In this document: positions 10,996 to 23,856 of the stretch, in pieces
Layout: the number at the start of each line of letters is the position of its first letter
How positions within the stretch are numbered: position 1 is the first letter of the stretch
From: Apiotrichum sp. Y4204
Lineage: Eukaryota; Basidiomycota; Tremellomycetes; Trichosporonales; Trichosporonaceae
Direction: 5' to 3'
DNA length: 64,000 nucleotides
Assembly (NCBI GenBank): GCA_025531455.1
Contig: JAMYHL010000018.1
Coordinates: 372,001-436,000 of the forward strand
The notes under the pieces: generated by a model
What the model was told of the DNA's origin: nothing
Database searches by the model: none
What the model saw: the letters and a program-made list of their open reading frames with translations, nothing else
Program-made: the position numbers and the translations under genes

Positions 10996-11643
10996 ATGCT
11001 GCTCCTCCGCTTCCTTGTCACTCTGCCCCTCTTCCTGGTCGCGGTGGTGCTTGCCGCACCGGCAAACAACCCCGTGAGCAAACAGTACAACTTCGATCTA
11101 TCCCGCGACATCTCCAGTGAGTTCATGGTCTCCCCGCACCGTGATTACAGAGCGGTGAACGCTAAGCCGCCTACAGACTGCTTCGTCAGCTGCCACGCTC
11201 TGGTAACACAGTCCATCCGTCTGCCGAACCGCAGCACAAACTACATATTCTCAATCACTGAGAACTGCCGATACTCGGTGAGCTTCCGCCGCGACTTGGA
11301 GTGACTCAGCTCTTCTGACGTACAGGCATGGGTTGCTCTCGTCTCCAACTGCCTTCCGACCAAATGTATCTCTGCCCCCGACTTCGCGTATGCTCTCGAG
11401 TACGGAACACACTTCTGTAAACGCGCCGGAGTCGATGTCACTTTCATCATGCCGCCATGGTTCCGCGATAGTCCCGGAGGGAAATGGTACAAGTGAGTCA
11501 CAGGGGTTCCAGTTTAGCAAGGGGCACTGACATGTTCTAGTGCGATCCTTCTCGCTGCGGCCTCGTCGGGTCAGCCCAGGCTCGCAGTGCCCGTGGCACT
11601 GATTGCAGTGGCGGCTCTGGCAATGTTTGTCGTGGCGCTTTGA
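10996..11643 (+). CDS. Small secreted six-cysteine protein, CFEM-like, probable GPI anchor
   Basis: Exons 10996-11277, 11326-11492 and 11541-11643 encode 183 residues. A clear signal peptide opens it (LLLRFLVTLPLFLVAVVLA, cleavage expected near APA). The body contains six cysteines at about residues 62, 66, 91, 103, 108 and 125, in the pattern C-x3-C...C...C-x4-C...C. The last ~30 residues are small or hydrophobic (AVPVALIAVAAMAMFVVAL), consistent with a GPI-attachment signal or a membrane anchor. The pattern is reminiscent of CFEM surface proteins, which have eight cysteines, so the family label is tentative. A cell-surface location is inferred. A 60-nt in-frame segment at 11117-11176 has GT...AG borders and may be an additional or optional intron; removing it joins DIS to NCFVSC. 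Confidence 0.72.
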
Positions 11644-14600
11644 CCATCGATTCAGATGTTCCTTTCATGGTTTCTCGGCTCTTTCGTGTGTACAATACAA
11701 TCTTCAGTTTCGTTGTGAAGTACATGGGAATCACGCACATCTGCAGTCTGTGATGAACAATATGTCTCGAAAGCCATATGGTACACCCCTACAGATGTCC
11801 AGAAGCACCAGATGGATATCTGAACATGGGGATCCATTCATCGTACTGGGTCCTCCTTTGATATTTCTCACTTGATGCTAACAAACCGCCGCTTCTCCGT
11901 TATTACGACGACGGAAAGACCCGATAACCGTGCTACGGAAATCGGTATCTGGATCTGAGAAGTAATTCGATTCAACATGCTGTGAGCTGTGAGTTGAGAG
12001 CTACGCATGGCGAACAACTCCACGGGAAGGTAATTGCCAACTACTTATCAGTATCTTATCACCAGGCTGTCTACGTTTCGCATTCCCCACGTGACGCATC
12101 AGCATGTTGAATGTTGAAGACGTGTTGAATGCCTGCCTCATTAAGGACTCCTCGAGAAAGCTATTCAGAGGATCGAAGGTCATGGGCACTACAATCGCTA
12201 TAATGCCACGTCGCATCAGGTCGCATGAAATCTCGACCTCTTGAAAAGTGGCTGATGAAGCGTCGTCACTAATCCGTTTCCGAAACGAGACGTACTGTAT
12301 GGCTTTCTGCGACCACTTTAATCCCTTCCCCTGGTAGGTAACCTAAGGAGCACTCTCAACTAGGGATCGCGCACGAAACTTCAGGCGTAAACTAAGATGC
12401 TCTTGGCCCCTAGAACCCCACAACGTGGGATCCAGGGGAAGGCGGGTGAGAAACGAGTTGTGGGACAAGAAAAAACATGCACGCACATATGCCTCTCTCT
12501 ACACAAACCTAGTCTCATCCGAGTATCAGCCTAGAGGGGAGGTAACGCGTCGGCGACGCGTGAGTGCCAGTGGACACTAGTGGGAATCTGGGAATCTCGG
12601 AACTGTTGTTCCGCACCCAAAGATGCGCGGAAACGATCCCCGCAAACTATTGTGACACCGACAGACTCGACTTTCCCCCGTCCGTGTGAATTTGTAACAG
12701 ACACCGGGCATCTCACGAAACAAAGCCTGGGAGCTCCGTACCTGTACAAACAATCTTATTTGCGGTGTCAGCCCGTTACACCATTCACCAGACGCGTGGG
12801 AGTCGCACTTGCGTTGTTGCCGTCGGGTCGTGTCCGCGACAAGCTGGCACATTGGCACAATCGGCCACATTGCAGTTGCGATCGGGCCGTAGCAAAGCAC
12901 CAACATCCCGGTCCCGTCTCTCCAAATGTGAATTGTTACTAGTCACTCCAAGAATTAGCTTATCTTGTTGATTATCGAGTACGGTTGCTGTTGTCGCCAT
13001 CTTGGCCCCACTGATATGATCGATATGAGGCTACACGCACTATTATGTGAAATGCGTGAACACGGCGCACTCAGGCCTTAATTGGCATCGCCAGCAGCCT
13101 ATACCAAGTCAAGTCAGTACGATTAGCATGCGTACAAGACGGTCTCAAGTCGGACGCGCGATTTCAAGGCTAGTAAGGAATGTTCGCTTTCGCGATCACT
13201 AGAGCGCCAAGCCATCCCGTTCGAGGTCACCAGACTCATTGCCGGCTGGAACAGGCTACGGCCTGTCCGATCCCATCGTAGATGTGCTACCAGCAGAAGC
13301 TAAGGTCTACCTTGGTCGGAAGAAGGGGCTTTGTTAAAGTTTGTGGATGTGCATGTGGCCGCCCTGGCACGGCATGACGACAGCCGCGCCTTCGCTGGCC
13401 TGACGCAGTTGCGACTAACAACCTCTGTAGGGCGAGTTCAGCCGCAGATCGGCATACGACTCCAGATTGCTTGTAGCAAGCGCCATTGATCCTTTGCTTT
13501 AAACAGCAATTCAATATCAGGTGGCAATGAGGAGAGCAACGAGGAGGAAGTCGCCAGGTGCCGTCCACCCAATACGAGAGCAATCTAGTTGCCCTGCGGC
13601 ACCGTTCACCGCGGCCCGATGGACGTGACCCCGAGCTGTCTTCATCTGCTTGTGTTCTCCTTCATTCAGAAAGCGATCCAGCCGCCAGAGGCCGTTGACT
13701 GGTCGTGTGACCGTTCAAGAGTTCCGAGCCACTACTTCCGTCTGTCGTGTTGCAGTGACAGGTGGGCGAACGCGGATGTGGCCAGCGGATGTGGCCAGTT
13801 TTAGTGTCATCCAGCGTTGTTGGTGGATTGTCTCTTGGGCGATGGTCCAGCTGACCTCCTACCTTACATTCGGTTCCCGGCCGTTATAGTTCATGCCCGG
13901 CTTCCAAGCGCCCCAGTTAGGTTTAGCTCATACGCAGTCCACATGCCTCGCTCCACAATGCCGTTCCGCGGCGCACAAGTGTATTACGCCCTGGGCAGTC
14001 GCCGTCTCACAAGGCCACAAGGGCGACCGTTCCACGAGCAGTACATACACTCACGCCAGTGCGGACTCGACCCTCGCTCTCTCTGCAGACTTCTGCCGTG
14101 CATGCCTTTTTCTGTACTTATTGTCATCTGCAGCTCAGAATGTGCGCTGCGTGTGAGTATGAGTGCCTGTAAGTTCCTGGAATGTTCCTGGTTGACGGGG
14201 AGTCGTTTCCATAACTGTTTGTCGTGACTCTCGGACCTTTTGTCACTCTTCCCCTCGTCCCGAGTGAGAGTATGGTAGAAGCACAGTACATGCCTCTGTT
14301 CGATCTCGTACCTCACTCCGTGCCTCTTGTGGCCTGGTCGCGGCCCCCGCTTGCTTCCAGGATGACTATTGCCCAAAATTTCTCCGGTTAATGATGAGTC
14401 GATGAGAGATCGAGGGGCATCACAGGCACCGGTGGACCAACTGACGGTACATACCGCAGCGAAGCGAAGTCGGCCGGCCACTTGAGCGAGATTCTGATCC
14501 ATGTTGGTAGCCATCAAGTGCCCAGTGGCGACCGTGGGGTCTCTGAATATCGTAAAGGACGCCACGGAGCCACGGAGGGTGTCCCAGAATACTAGAACGC

Positions 14601-15716
14601 CAGCAACGTGTAGAATCGTTGCATGAGAGCGGACTAAGATTCAAGAAGAACGTAATACCTGAAAATGTGTGCGAGAACGGTGCACCAAGAAACGCCACCT
14701 GAATCTTTGCGGATCGGGGGTTGGCTTTGCCTCGCAGCCAGATTCACGAGGGTGTGGCCGAGCGCGGACAGAACAGAACTCTACAAGGACGTGCCCGGAC
14801 GCCCCGACGCGCCCAGAGCAGCGGAGCAGTGGAAGGGGCATGGCAGCGCAGCCGCGGTAATGGCTTGCCGTGTCGGAGTTCCCACGCAGCGCGAAGCTAG
14901 TATTTTGGAAGCATCACATCTGTGGTACCCAAACACTAATAATAAAGTAGTGTCAACGTGCAGCTAGCGCAATTGCCATGCCCGCCACACGAATGGCCTG
15001 GAGAAGGTTAGCTGTGATTCTGTGGGTAATGTGGATGTGTGCATCGCTGCCACCGTAGAGTAGAACTCTGGAGCTTTGCTCGGGACAGCATGCCTCGTGT
15101 TTCTGGCAGAATTCGCACAACCCACGGGGGCATGAATGCATCGAGGGTGTTGCGATCAGCATCTGAGAGGGCTCAGGAGAGAGTACGTGCAGACGCCACC
15201 TGGCCGCACGGCTAACCACACCGCCCCGTGGACGCCACACAGCCGCCACTCGAGCAGCCACTGACGCGCCCGACACAGTGGAATGAATGCAAAAATTAAG
15301 CCTTGCAACGCGACTTGGCTCCAAATTTCTAAACCAGGGCGCCTGTGCACATGACATTGCCACGCCCCGAAGCTCGAAAGGCCGAAGGTTTGTGGTTTGC
15401 GGATACATCTGCACAGCAACATGTCGCACAATGTCGTGGGCAATGCCATGCTGATCCCAGCTTGCACCTTCTTCTGCAGCAGATGAGATCAAAATGGAAA
15501 ATGTATTAGGATGTGACAATACATATACGATGCGCGTGTGTCTCAATGCGAGGTCTCGGAGAGAAAATGCTATCAATGTCCATGGGACTGGCGGTGGTGC
15601 CAGACCAGCCTTGTACGCGTGGAGAGCTAATCATGAATGGCAGACTAACCATGCGTCCCACGACTGTGCGGGGGAGATAAGTGACTGATGATGAGGGATG
15701 GGTTTTGTTGTTGGGC
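11644..15716. other. Gene-poor stretch, about 4.1 kb
   Basis: No supportable gene. Open frames reach 207 codons (14953-15576, minus) but have no signal peptide, domain, splice continuation or compositional bias, and base composition looks lower in GC than the coding regions nearby. I found no tRNA-like cloverleaf, no long repeat and no transposon ends by eye. The right part lies downstream of the aquaporin gene. Confidence 0.45.
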
Positions 15717-16841
15717 TTAGACCTGAACCGTGTTGGAGCTGGTCTGGAGCATACGCTCGATGCGGTCAAGGCGGGAGCGGAGGTCCTGGTGGTGCTCGTA
15801 GGTAACGCCATCGCCGTCGCAGTCGGGGCCAAGGTTGGTCTCGTACTGAAGGAACTTGAGGATCTTGTAAACGACAACAGCGAGGACGGCACCACAGAGA
15901 GGAGCGATCCAGTAGATCCAGTGGTAGTGCTGGAAGGTCTGAGAGCGTTAGCATTTCATGTCATGTGGCCTTGAAATATCGATGACTCACAGTGTTAACG
16001 ACGCAGGGGGCAAAGGCACGGGCGGGGTTGAGAGCGCCACCAGTGTAGTAGACGGAGAAGAGCTCGCAGACGAAAAGGGAAAGTCCGATGCCGAGAGGAG
16101 CCATGAAGGTACCACGGTTCTTCTCGACGGCGAGCATGAGGATGGTGAAGACAAGGACCGCGGTCATGAAGAACTCAATGAAGAAGCCCTGAGCAACGTT
16201 GGCACCGCCACCAAGAGTAGCCATGGCAAGGAGAGGACCAGGAGTGACAGCCGTGGCAATACCAGCGCCAGCCAGGGCACCAGCAATCTGTGTGAGGAAG
16301 AGCAGAATGCCGCGGAGCGGGCTGATGCCACCAATAATCACGAAAGCAAGAGTGACAGCCGGGTTGAAGAGACCACCAGAGACGCGGAAGAAGCAGTAGA
16401 CCGAGACGGTGAGCGAAATACCAAAGGCGAAGGCAATGTAAAGTCTGGTGATGTCAGCATACGTTTGCATGAGGGACGTCATAGGAGGACCCACCCGTTG
16501 GAAGAGTCAAAAATGGAAGCGTGGTTGACGATGCGGCCAGTGACGGAGCTAGCGTCCTGGAGAGCGACGCTGTATCGGTTAGTGCCGTAATCTTCATGTT
16601 CGGCCAGGCGAAATCTTACCTGGTGCCACCGCACGACAGCATGATGAACATGGCAGTGCCAAAGAACTCGCCGAGAATAGCGATAGCATCTGAACAGACG
16701 TTAGCACTGAGCTCCGACATGAGACATGACCCCAGACTTACGGTTCTTAGCAGCAAGGGAGCCAACGGCCGGGGTAGGCTTGGACTTCTCCGAGTGGCCG
16801 TTGACGTCGTCGGCGTGGGATGGGAGGACGTTGCCGGACAT
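15717..16841 (-). CDS. AQY1: Aquaporin (MIP family water channel)
   Basis: Five exons (16742-16841, 16620-16689, 16495-16569, 15991-16444, 15717-15938) encode 306 residues with matching phases. MIP channels form six-helix pores in the plasma membrane. Both pore half-helix motifs are present: GGLFNPAVTLAF and GGALNPARAFAP. The second, with its Arg in the classic position and a Gly-Ala before Leu, favours an orthodox water channel over an aquaglyceroporin, where the second motif normally carries Asp after the Arg. Helix 1 starts AILGEFFGTAMFIML. The C-terminal cytosolic part contains DLRSRLDRIERMLQTS, a short amphipathic helix. The start was chosen at 16841 because it opens an N-terminal cytosolic segment directly and a TATA box lies about 105 bp upstream. 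The gene is isolated, with kilobases of noncoding sequence on either side. Confidence 0.93.
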
Positions 16842-16944
16842 TGTCGTAATCTTCGTAGATGACAAGACCTGGAATCTGGGGGGTTGTTGACGTCGCTATG
16901 AGGAGGGGAAGGGGTGTGCTAGAAGTTGAGATCAAGTCTTCGTC

Positions 16945-16952
16945 CTTATATA
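16945..16952 (-). promoter_or_regulatory. TATA box of the aquaporin gene
   Basis: On the minus strand the sequence reads TATATAAG, about 105 bp upstream of the aquaporin start codon, a suitable distance for a fungal TATA element. It suggests a strong or regulated promoter. Confidence 0.6.
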
Positions 16953-18833
16953 CGGAATGCTTCAGGCTACGGCGCGGTCTTCAGTACGTGTCTTGTCCAA
17001 TCCTCGTCATGCTGGGTAGCTGGGTCAACCCAGGCCCGAGGCCAGAAGCCAGATGCCGAGAGGCAACGAGAGAGACGAGAGGACCCGAGGTATGTTTGTT
17101 CTCCTTTTGCTCTTCCTCCTTGGCAACATGATGCGCGCGCCCCCCTCACCTCCCCAGCTCTCCTACGCCACAAAGGCTAATCTTCCTCCGACGAGGGAAA
17201 TATCCATATAGTGGAAAAATTGGGAGGAAGTTAGTATCGCCGGGCTTCGAGCCCGCGGCCCACGGAGAGCAAAAGGGGGTGAGCGAAGCGAGGGACGGGC
17301 AGAGGAGAGCACAAGCTGAAAAAAAGTGATGGACGGTCAGTGCCCTTGGCATGAGAGCTGCAGGGCAAAATGTTCTTGTTTCAGCCCTTTGGCTGCTACG
17401 CAGATGGCCAGAGCAAGCCCACAGGCCCACAGGATCACAGGATTGTGGAGAGGACGATCACATCGCGGAGAGGCCTTGGGCGTGAGAGGTTTGCGGCGGG
17501 TGTGTGCGCAGGGAGGAGGGCGGGATGATCCGGCTCGACAAGCGACAAGCTCCTGGAATTCTGCCCAACCATGTACAGGACGAGAGAGGGTACAGGGCGC
17601 GGACCAACCGCCTGCCATCAGGTGGTCATTATGCAGTAGGATTGGAGCAAATTCTAGGCCGTAACAACAACGGCGGCTTATAGCAGCGGCCCACTCCACG
17701 ACCATTTCAGAAAGGTAGGTAGGAGAACGCTGAGCAAAAAGGTAGTCGGAAACAAAAAAAGAATGGAAAAGGCAGGCAAAATAGCTGGCTCAGGTGCGGA
17801 GCATGACGAGGGGGGGGCGAGATCACATGTGCCTAGCGCAGACCTGAGTCGTTTGATGTCCCTGATTCCCTTATTACATGAAAGCACGACTGGTCTAAGA
17901 CCGAGTCCTTGCGCCCTCGGAGCATTTTTGGCGTTCGGCGGCGCTCCACCTTGTCTTCCTCCGTCGCCCCACCCACACAGTTGGCTTCTTTTTGTTCTGC
18001 TCTTCTGCCTGCCTGCCGCCGACCCACCACTGCTCTGCAAATATGCCACTTATCTGCTCTTGAGCTGTTGTGAACTATCATTTGAGGATCGCCCCTCTGC
18101 ACGGTCGCCAATTAAGCAGGGGCAAGAGTGTCCAAGCGCTTGTTTAACAATGAGATATCGCCTGTTGGCCTGTTGTGCGAGTGGCATCATTTCCGAGTAT
18201 CAGCAGCGATCACACTGATCAGGGGGCTCCTCCTGACATGATCATTCCATTGTGCTTGAAGTGCTGCCCTGTGTAGCCGACTATTTGTGTCTTGTTCTAT
18301 TACTATATACTACCATGTTTCTCCCTCATATCTTGTATTCGAGCTCGTCTGTCGTTGTGGCTCGCTAACTGCCCTGAGTGCCAAGGGCAGAAGACTCAAG
18401 AAGAGAACGCCGGAGGGTCAATGCCCGGAAGCCCAAAAGACTTTTCTTACCCCTGAGCTTACGATTTGCATTCCGACCATCCCACACCCCCTTCGAAACC
18501 TGTCTCCGCCTCGGCCCGTTGCCCTCCGCCCACTTGTATCATTTCACACCAAGCAACCATCACGTTTCCCGCAACATGCAACACAAACGCGACACAGCCA
18601 ACTCTCCGATGAGACCTTCCGCGTCTGACTAATGGCAAAGACTGCCAGTAGTAGCTATAGTAGTTACAGTAGGGGCCTTTGCTGACGACGACCACATTCA
18701 TGTGAAGGCAGTTTGAAGCTGCTAGTCTATTTTGAATCAATGGTTAGTGAGCGTGCCGATCGAGCCGAGCGATCTTCATTCAAGCCACACTCATGATTTG
18801 CATACCGCCCATCGGTGGCAGGGCCACTAGATC

Positions 18834-18860
18834 GTCGGACTAGCCGGACTAGCCGGACCT
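18834..18860. repeat. Short tandem repeat, GGACTAGCC unit
   Basis: Roughly three copies of a 9-bp GGACTAGCC-like unit in tandem, in the gene desert. No coding context. Confidence 0.6.
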
Positions 18861-19120
18861 AGCTCCCGGCTAGCGTTATCAGTGAGAGTGGAATAACAAG
18901 TGAGGTTGTCTCAGTTGTCAGCGCGCGGGCGCGCGCGGCGGTGCAGCTGGCGCAGAGCTTTCGCAGTCTTGAGCTGCGTATTGCTAAAACCAATCCATAT
19001 TGGGAGGTAGCCCACGGTGGCTTGTACACGCTTTCATTGAGCGATGGGCTGTGAGAGGAGAATGAGCTCTGTCGGGTCTGTGAGCGGTGATCAGCGGACG
19101 GATCATCGCAACAGCGCTCC

Positions 19121-19146
19121 ATGATCCATGATCCATGATCCATGAT
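19121..19146. repeat. Microsatellite, ATGATCC unit
   Basis: Almost four perfect copies of the 7-bp unit ATGATCC. Noncoding. Confidence 0.8.
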
Positions 19147-22100
19147 AGGCCATAATCTTGTTGCACCGTATGCTGTTACTCGGAAGATACACAGGAATCT
19201 GTTCCATCCAGGAACACCGTGTGCCAGGTTACCGAGTGCCAGGATAGGCCAGGATCGCATCGATCGCAGGATCGCTGGCGGGCGATAATCACTCAAAGGA
19301 TCAATGGGTTGAGAGAGGCACTGTTTCTTTGCCCTGCTCTTGGTCGCAAAGACTCTGGGTATCCCACCTGTACGGATAAAACTTCCCTTGTGGCCTTGTG
19401 GGGTCTCCCTGACGTTCTGCCGGACCCCGGCAGCTCCGGCTTGTCAGCCGTTGACGCGTTTGACCCTGTGCGCGACGAGCTCATTACACGTTCAACTCAT
19501 GCCGATTCCCATTATCTCCATCGCGCAGCTCGGCGGTTTCTTAGACAATTGCACCACCACAGCAAGAATATCTTGTCGTGTTCGCTGATCGACGGAATCG
19601 CTCGGCGATGTGCTCAGCCGCCACAGACTACTTTTTCAGCCACAAGTGTACTGGTGTCTGACAATGGGGTACATGGTCTCACCTGCTTGATCATGGCCGT
19701 TCGGCCGCTCTTCACGGCCCCGCACTCATCCCCTCAGCCTGGCTGCCTGGCTGCCTAGCATTGTTGTGAATTGTGAGACTGGGCGGCGACAGTTCCTGCA
19801 GTTCCTGGCAATGACGTTAGGTGGACGCTTCCGAGCCCCTGGAGTCTATTTAGGTACAGTACAAACATGATTCGCCGGGGGACGACGATCAATATTCAAA
19901 TTTCTCCGGTAGTATGGGACAGCCCAGGTCCGCACAAACAGCAAAGCAAAGGCGCGAAGGAGTGCTTTGATCGCTTTGAAATAGTACAAAACTTGATAAA
20001 CTGAATAAATAGACAATTACAAACAAGGCAACCGACCTCCTTTCCCATCTCCCTTCGACATCGCTTCTGGGATCGACAGATTCATTACTTCATTAACCCC
20101 TGTGCTTCTGTCACTCAACGACCGCATGTTGCTTCACGCAGATCACACAAGCCGCACCGCATCCCTTTAACTGTCTTGCCCCTTACGGGTCTTGCCCCTT
20201 ATCTCCGCCATCTCCATACCGCGCTAAGCTTGGGAAACAACATTCTAAGGTCCAGAGCTGGAGAAAATAGTACAGAGAGGATCATGCTAATCCGCTGGGC
20301 GCGGTGACTGTATGTGCCGCCTGTCCAGCTGTGCCAGCTTTGTTGTCGCCCTCAGAATCGCCGCAGTTTTCCGTTCGGGGTCCACTCCGCCCCGGTTTCG
20401 CGGGTTTCGAATTCGTGAACACAATGTCTTGTCCGGATCCTCAAGGAACAAAGCGCCTCAGCTTTGTGATCCTTTCGTCCGCCTCCCCAACAGCCATCGC
20501 GCAGCGGGCCCTGGTGGCGCTTGTGGCGCGTGGCGTCCGTCGCGTGCTGTTGTGGCCGTTGTGGCGCTCGCAACGGCAGGGCATGCCGTCCTAGCTTGGG
20601 GCTCTTGTCGGATTGCCGGTGCGCGGATCACGTTGGGGGAATCAGTGATCAGTGATGAGTCGGGGCGTCGGCCGGCGCCCGGAGTCCGACGAGTACAACC
20701 TCCCGCAGTTCGGGATTCTGGGCCGCGGGCCGCTAGGATTGTCACCTGGACGGATCATGGGATTTCGAAGTCCTGAAGATCAGATCTGGCAAAAGTCGCA
20801 GTGGCGAGGTGACTGAGTGGGGAGGTTAGGTGCTGTTTTACTCACGATCGGCACCCCTCTCGGAACTTGAATACCACCGAGGACCAAAACAACCTTGTTT
20901 AGCAGCATTCCGATCGCGTCGAGCAGATCGTTGAGTGATTGGCGACGTTCCCTCGCACTGACCCTCTTTGTTTACCCTAACCGTCCCTAACAGTCTCCTG
21001 TGTTGGCCGGTTCGTGAGTTGCTTCGTTGCATTCCAGCACATCCCACGCGCGCCCACGCAAGGACGCAAGGCTTCACACACTTTGATGCGCAAGGCTGCC
21101 CATGCCGGCCACTCAGCACCGGCCTTGCCGGCGTGGGTTGCACGATCGCGCACGAGCACTGGACCCTGTCACATGGAGGACGCACGGGCCGTGCAGGGTG
21201 CGATCGGTGCGAGCTTCCGACTGTGGCCCTGTGGCCCTGCCGGCCTTGAAGCCCCGCGCCTCGAGTATCGCGCGAGGTGACCGCGTGCAGAGGCTTCGTG
21301 GGCTCTGCGTTTCTGTGTTTGCACTCCGTCTCTCCCACGGCCACTAAGAGATTCTAAGATTCATGACCTTTCAGCCTTCAAAAGTGAAAATCACCATTCT
21401 GCGTCCCACGTCCGAGGCGAGGACGCACAGATAATCAAGATCACGGCCATGTGAGAGCCTCAGCGACAGATCCCTGGTGCGGGGAATCGCGTTCCCTGGT
21501 ATCGCAGGCTTCATTGTTAGCTCACGGCCTCACGGCCAATTATGAAGCACCGGCAACAGCTCACGGACTACAGGAGCGTATACCAGCTCTGTCAGAAATG
21601 CTCGGTTAATGCACGATCTGGCCCGGTGCGATGCGAACACCTCCCACGCTGAATATGCGCTCGGACTCCATCGCCGACCAATGGTAGAATAACAGACACG
21701 AGACTCCTATTGACGTCTTGAGCGGCATGGACACCCCACGCAGAGCATCCCGTGTCTTGCGCGTCTTCGTGTCCTCCGATGATAGAGTCTATTGCTCTTA
21801 TCTGTTCCGGCTTGATGTGAGAATGCTGCAATCACCTGAGCCTATCAGTACAGCAACGCAAGCGCTGCCGCCTTGGGATGAAACGCCAAGCACTCGTAGA
21901 ATATTGGGGTACGCGATCCGTTCCCTCGTTTTGGGTTCATGGAACACAGTTGGAGAGAATCCTGACCGAGAGAAAAACGACACACCTGAATAACCTGACA
22001 AGGGGCTGCCTCTCTGCAGTCTTAAACAGGGAATGTTTACTTAAACTATCACGAGCAATATTCCCGACAGTCCTACCAAGAACGGGGAATGCGTGAAGGG

Positions 22101-23751
22101 GATTTAGTAGGACCTTCCGAGGCCCAAGAACACACCAGGCGAGAAGCTGTGGTGGCAGTCCGGGAGGGCAGTACAGATGTTTCTTTATTGGAACTCCTGG
22201 GTTCTAGGTCTCGAGAACACTGTAATACTCTGTGGGAATCGCATTCCCATATGTTCCAAGAAGTTTTGTAGTGGCGCTCTTATTCATGGCCAGGCTCCAG
22301 CAGGTTTCTGGTCCGCGAACTGCGGTCCCATTCCCAGTCAGAGCGTCAATGCTTCCAACTCCATTCTCAGTCAGTTACCCGTTTTCCCCTCGAGATGATA
22401 ATACGATGACAAACCGCATTGAACATGCACGCGTTCCTAGCGAGCGCCTGCGGAAGACTCCAAAAGTAGGATTGTGATAACGGACTTTCGACCGCCAGCG
22501 CTCAGAGGCCATCGGCTCGCAGGGAGCGCGCAAAATGGACTTCTCACGCCGTCGTGCGGTCCGGAGCGGTTCTGAAGGCTTTACGGTGGTGCGCCCGCAG
22601 TCTTCCCGGTATGCATGGGCTATCATACCCGCCTGTGTTCTCGCTGCGGGGAGAAAGAGCATGAGAGGTCGCTTGACATGGCGGTGAGGGTAGTGCGGAG
22701 TGCAGAGCTCCGCGCTTGACGCCAAAGTGGCTTGGCGGCTTGGACCCGGTCTGCGCGCACCATTCATGATCTGTGCACACGCACGGACCAGGCGAGGCAA
22801 CAGGGCGTTGTTGCTGTCCAAGCGCGTGCACGACTTTCGGGCTTGGCAGACAAAGGCTGCCTGGTTGTAGGGGCTCGAAGAGACCTTAGGGACCCAGGAA
22901 TCATGGCCACGGGGAGGAATCATTAGTGGCCAACGTTCATAGTCGCCGCGCCTGTTGAGTACATAGGGGCTGTATGGGGTCAGCGCTACGGGTGGTAAGC
23001 ACTGAAAAGGTACAGCGGGTAGGTCAGTGGACCAGTGGCCAACGGAAGCTGCAGTTGATCACGGGTTCAGAGTCATCTCCGATCTAGAAGCCAAAACGTC
23101 AGTTCGCGTGTCGAACTGCGCCTTGAGGCCTCGAGATTTCCGGATCCACGTTTGACTGCTGACCTGTGCCATTCTAGCATGGTCCCGAAGAGCTTCTGGA
23201 TGATCTGGACACCCAAGCGAGAGGAATCTGGCAAGGTGAGGTAGTTCGGGTGAATGCAAAAACGGATAGTCGTTTGCGGCCCCGGGGAACTGCGAGGTCA
23301 GCTGCAATCGGTTCTCCGAGTGAAATTAGCTGAACTGTGCTGCCTGCCCAAGCGGGCGTGATCTGCGTAATGCGGTTAACGCGCTCGACATGCTCGACAC
23401 AACCTACTCCATACCTCACGTGCATTGCAGAGGTCACATTCCCACAATAATACAGGCACGGTCGTCGGCGCGTCGGCGGTCCACCCCGCGACACGCGCTA
23501 CCGCACATGGCATGGCGGTTTGCTGGCAATTCCTGGTGCTGGTCCCAGATCGATTGGAGTGGCGATACCTGGGTTTTCTACGGTATGTGGCTTCGGACCA
23601 AGGCGATTCTGATCAGTTGACCACCAACTACCTCATGCCGAACCGGGGGACAACGTCACGCGCCGTCGACGACGGCCGTCGAACTCCGTTCAGCTAAGTA
23701 CATTGAGCAATCTAGCATAGACCTTGTGTCGTCCGCCGTTTTAGAGCAGAT

Positions 23752-23758
23752 TATATAA
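23752..23758 (+). promoter_or_regulatory. TATA box of the small gene at 23857
   Basis: TATATAA-type element about 100 bp upstream of the start codon, followed by an A/C-rich leader with no ATG before the start. It supports the idea that the small gene is transcribed. Confidence 0.5.
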
Positions 23759-23856
23759 CGGGTACCAAGTCGTTTCGTGGCTGCCGATCTAACTGATTCC
23801 CAACACCTCATCTTCCCACGAATCACATAACTCAACCAACGCACAAACTATCTATC

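Larger units (their letters stand above)
16953..23856. other. Gene desert, about 6.9 kb
   Basis: The longest stretch without a supportable gene in the window. All frames are short, overlap on both strands and lack domain features. It holds small tandem repeats (18834-18860 and 19121-19146) but no recognisable transposase, reverse transcriptase or terminal repeats. The left kilobase is presumably regulatory for aquaporin and the right end for the small gene at 23857. Noncoding transcripts or decayed mobile DNA cannot be excluded by reading alone. Confidence 0.45.

Noticed and set aside
11117..11150. 34-nt GT...AG segment inside the secreted-protein gene
   Set aside because: Removing exactly 34 nt shifts the frame into an immediate stop; only the 60-nt version keeps the frame.
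14953..15576. 207-codon open frame on the minus strand
   Set aside because: No domain, signal peptide, splice continuation or codon pattern; it lies just downstream of the aquaporin gene in low-information sequence.
17221..17290. tRNA-like stretch (GTTAGTATC followed by GGGCTTCGAGCCCG)
   Set aside because: Resembles pieces of A and B boxes, but no seven-base acceptor stem or proper T stem can be formed.
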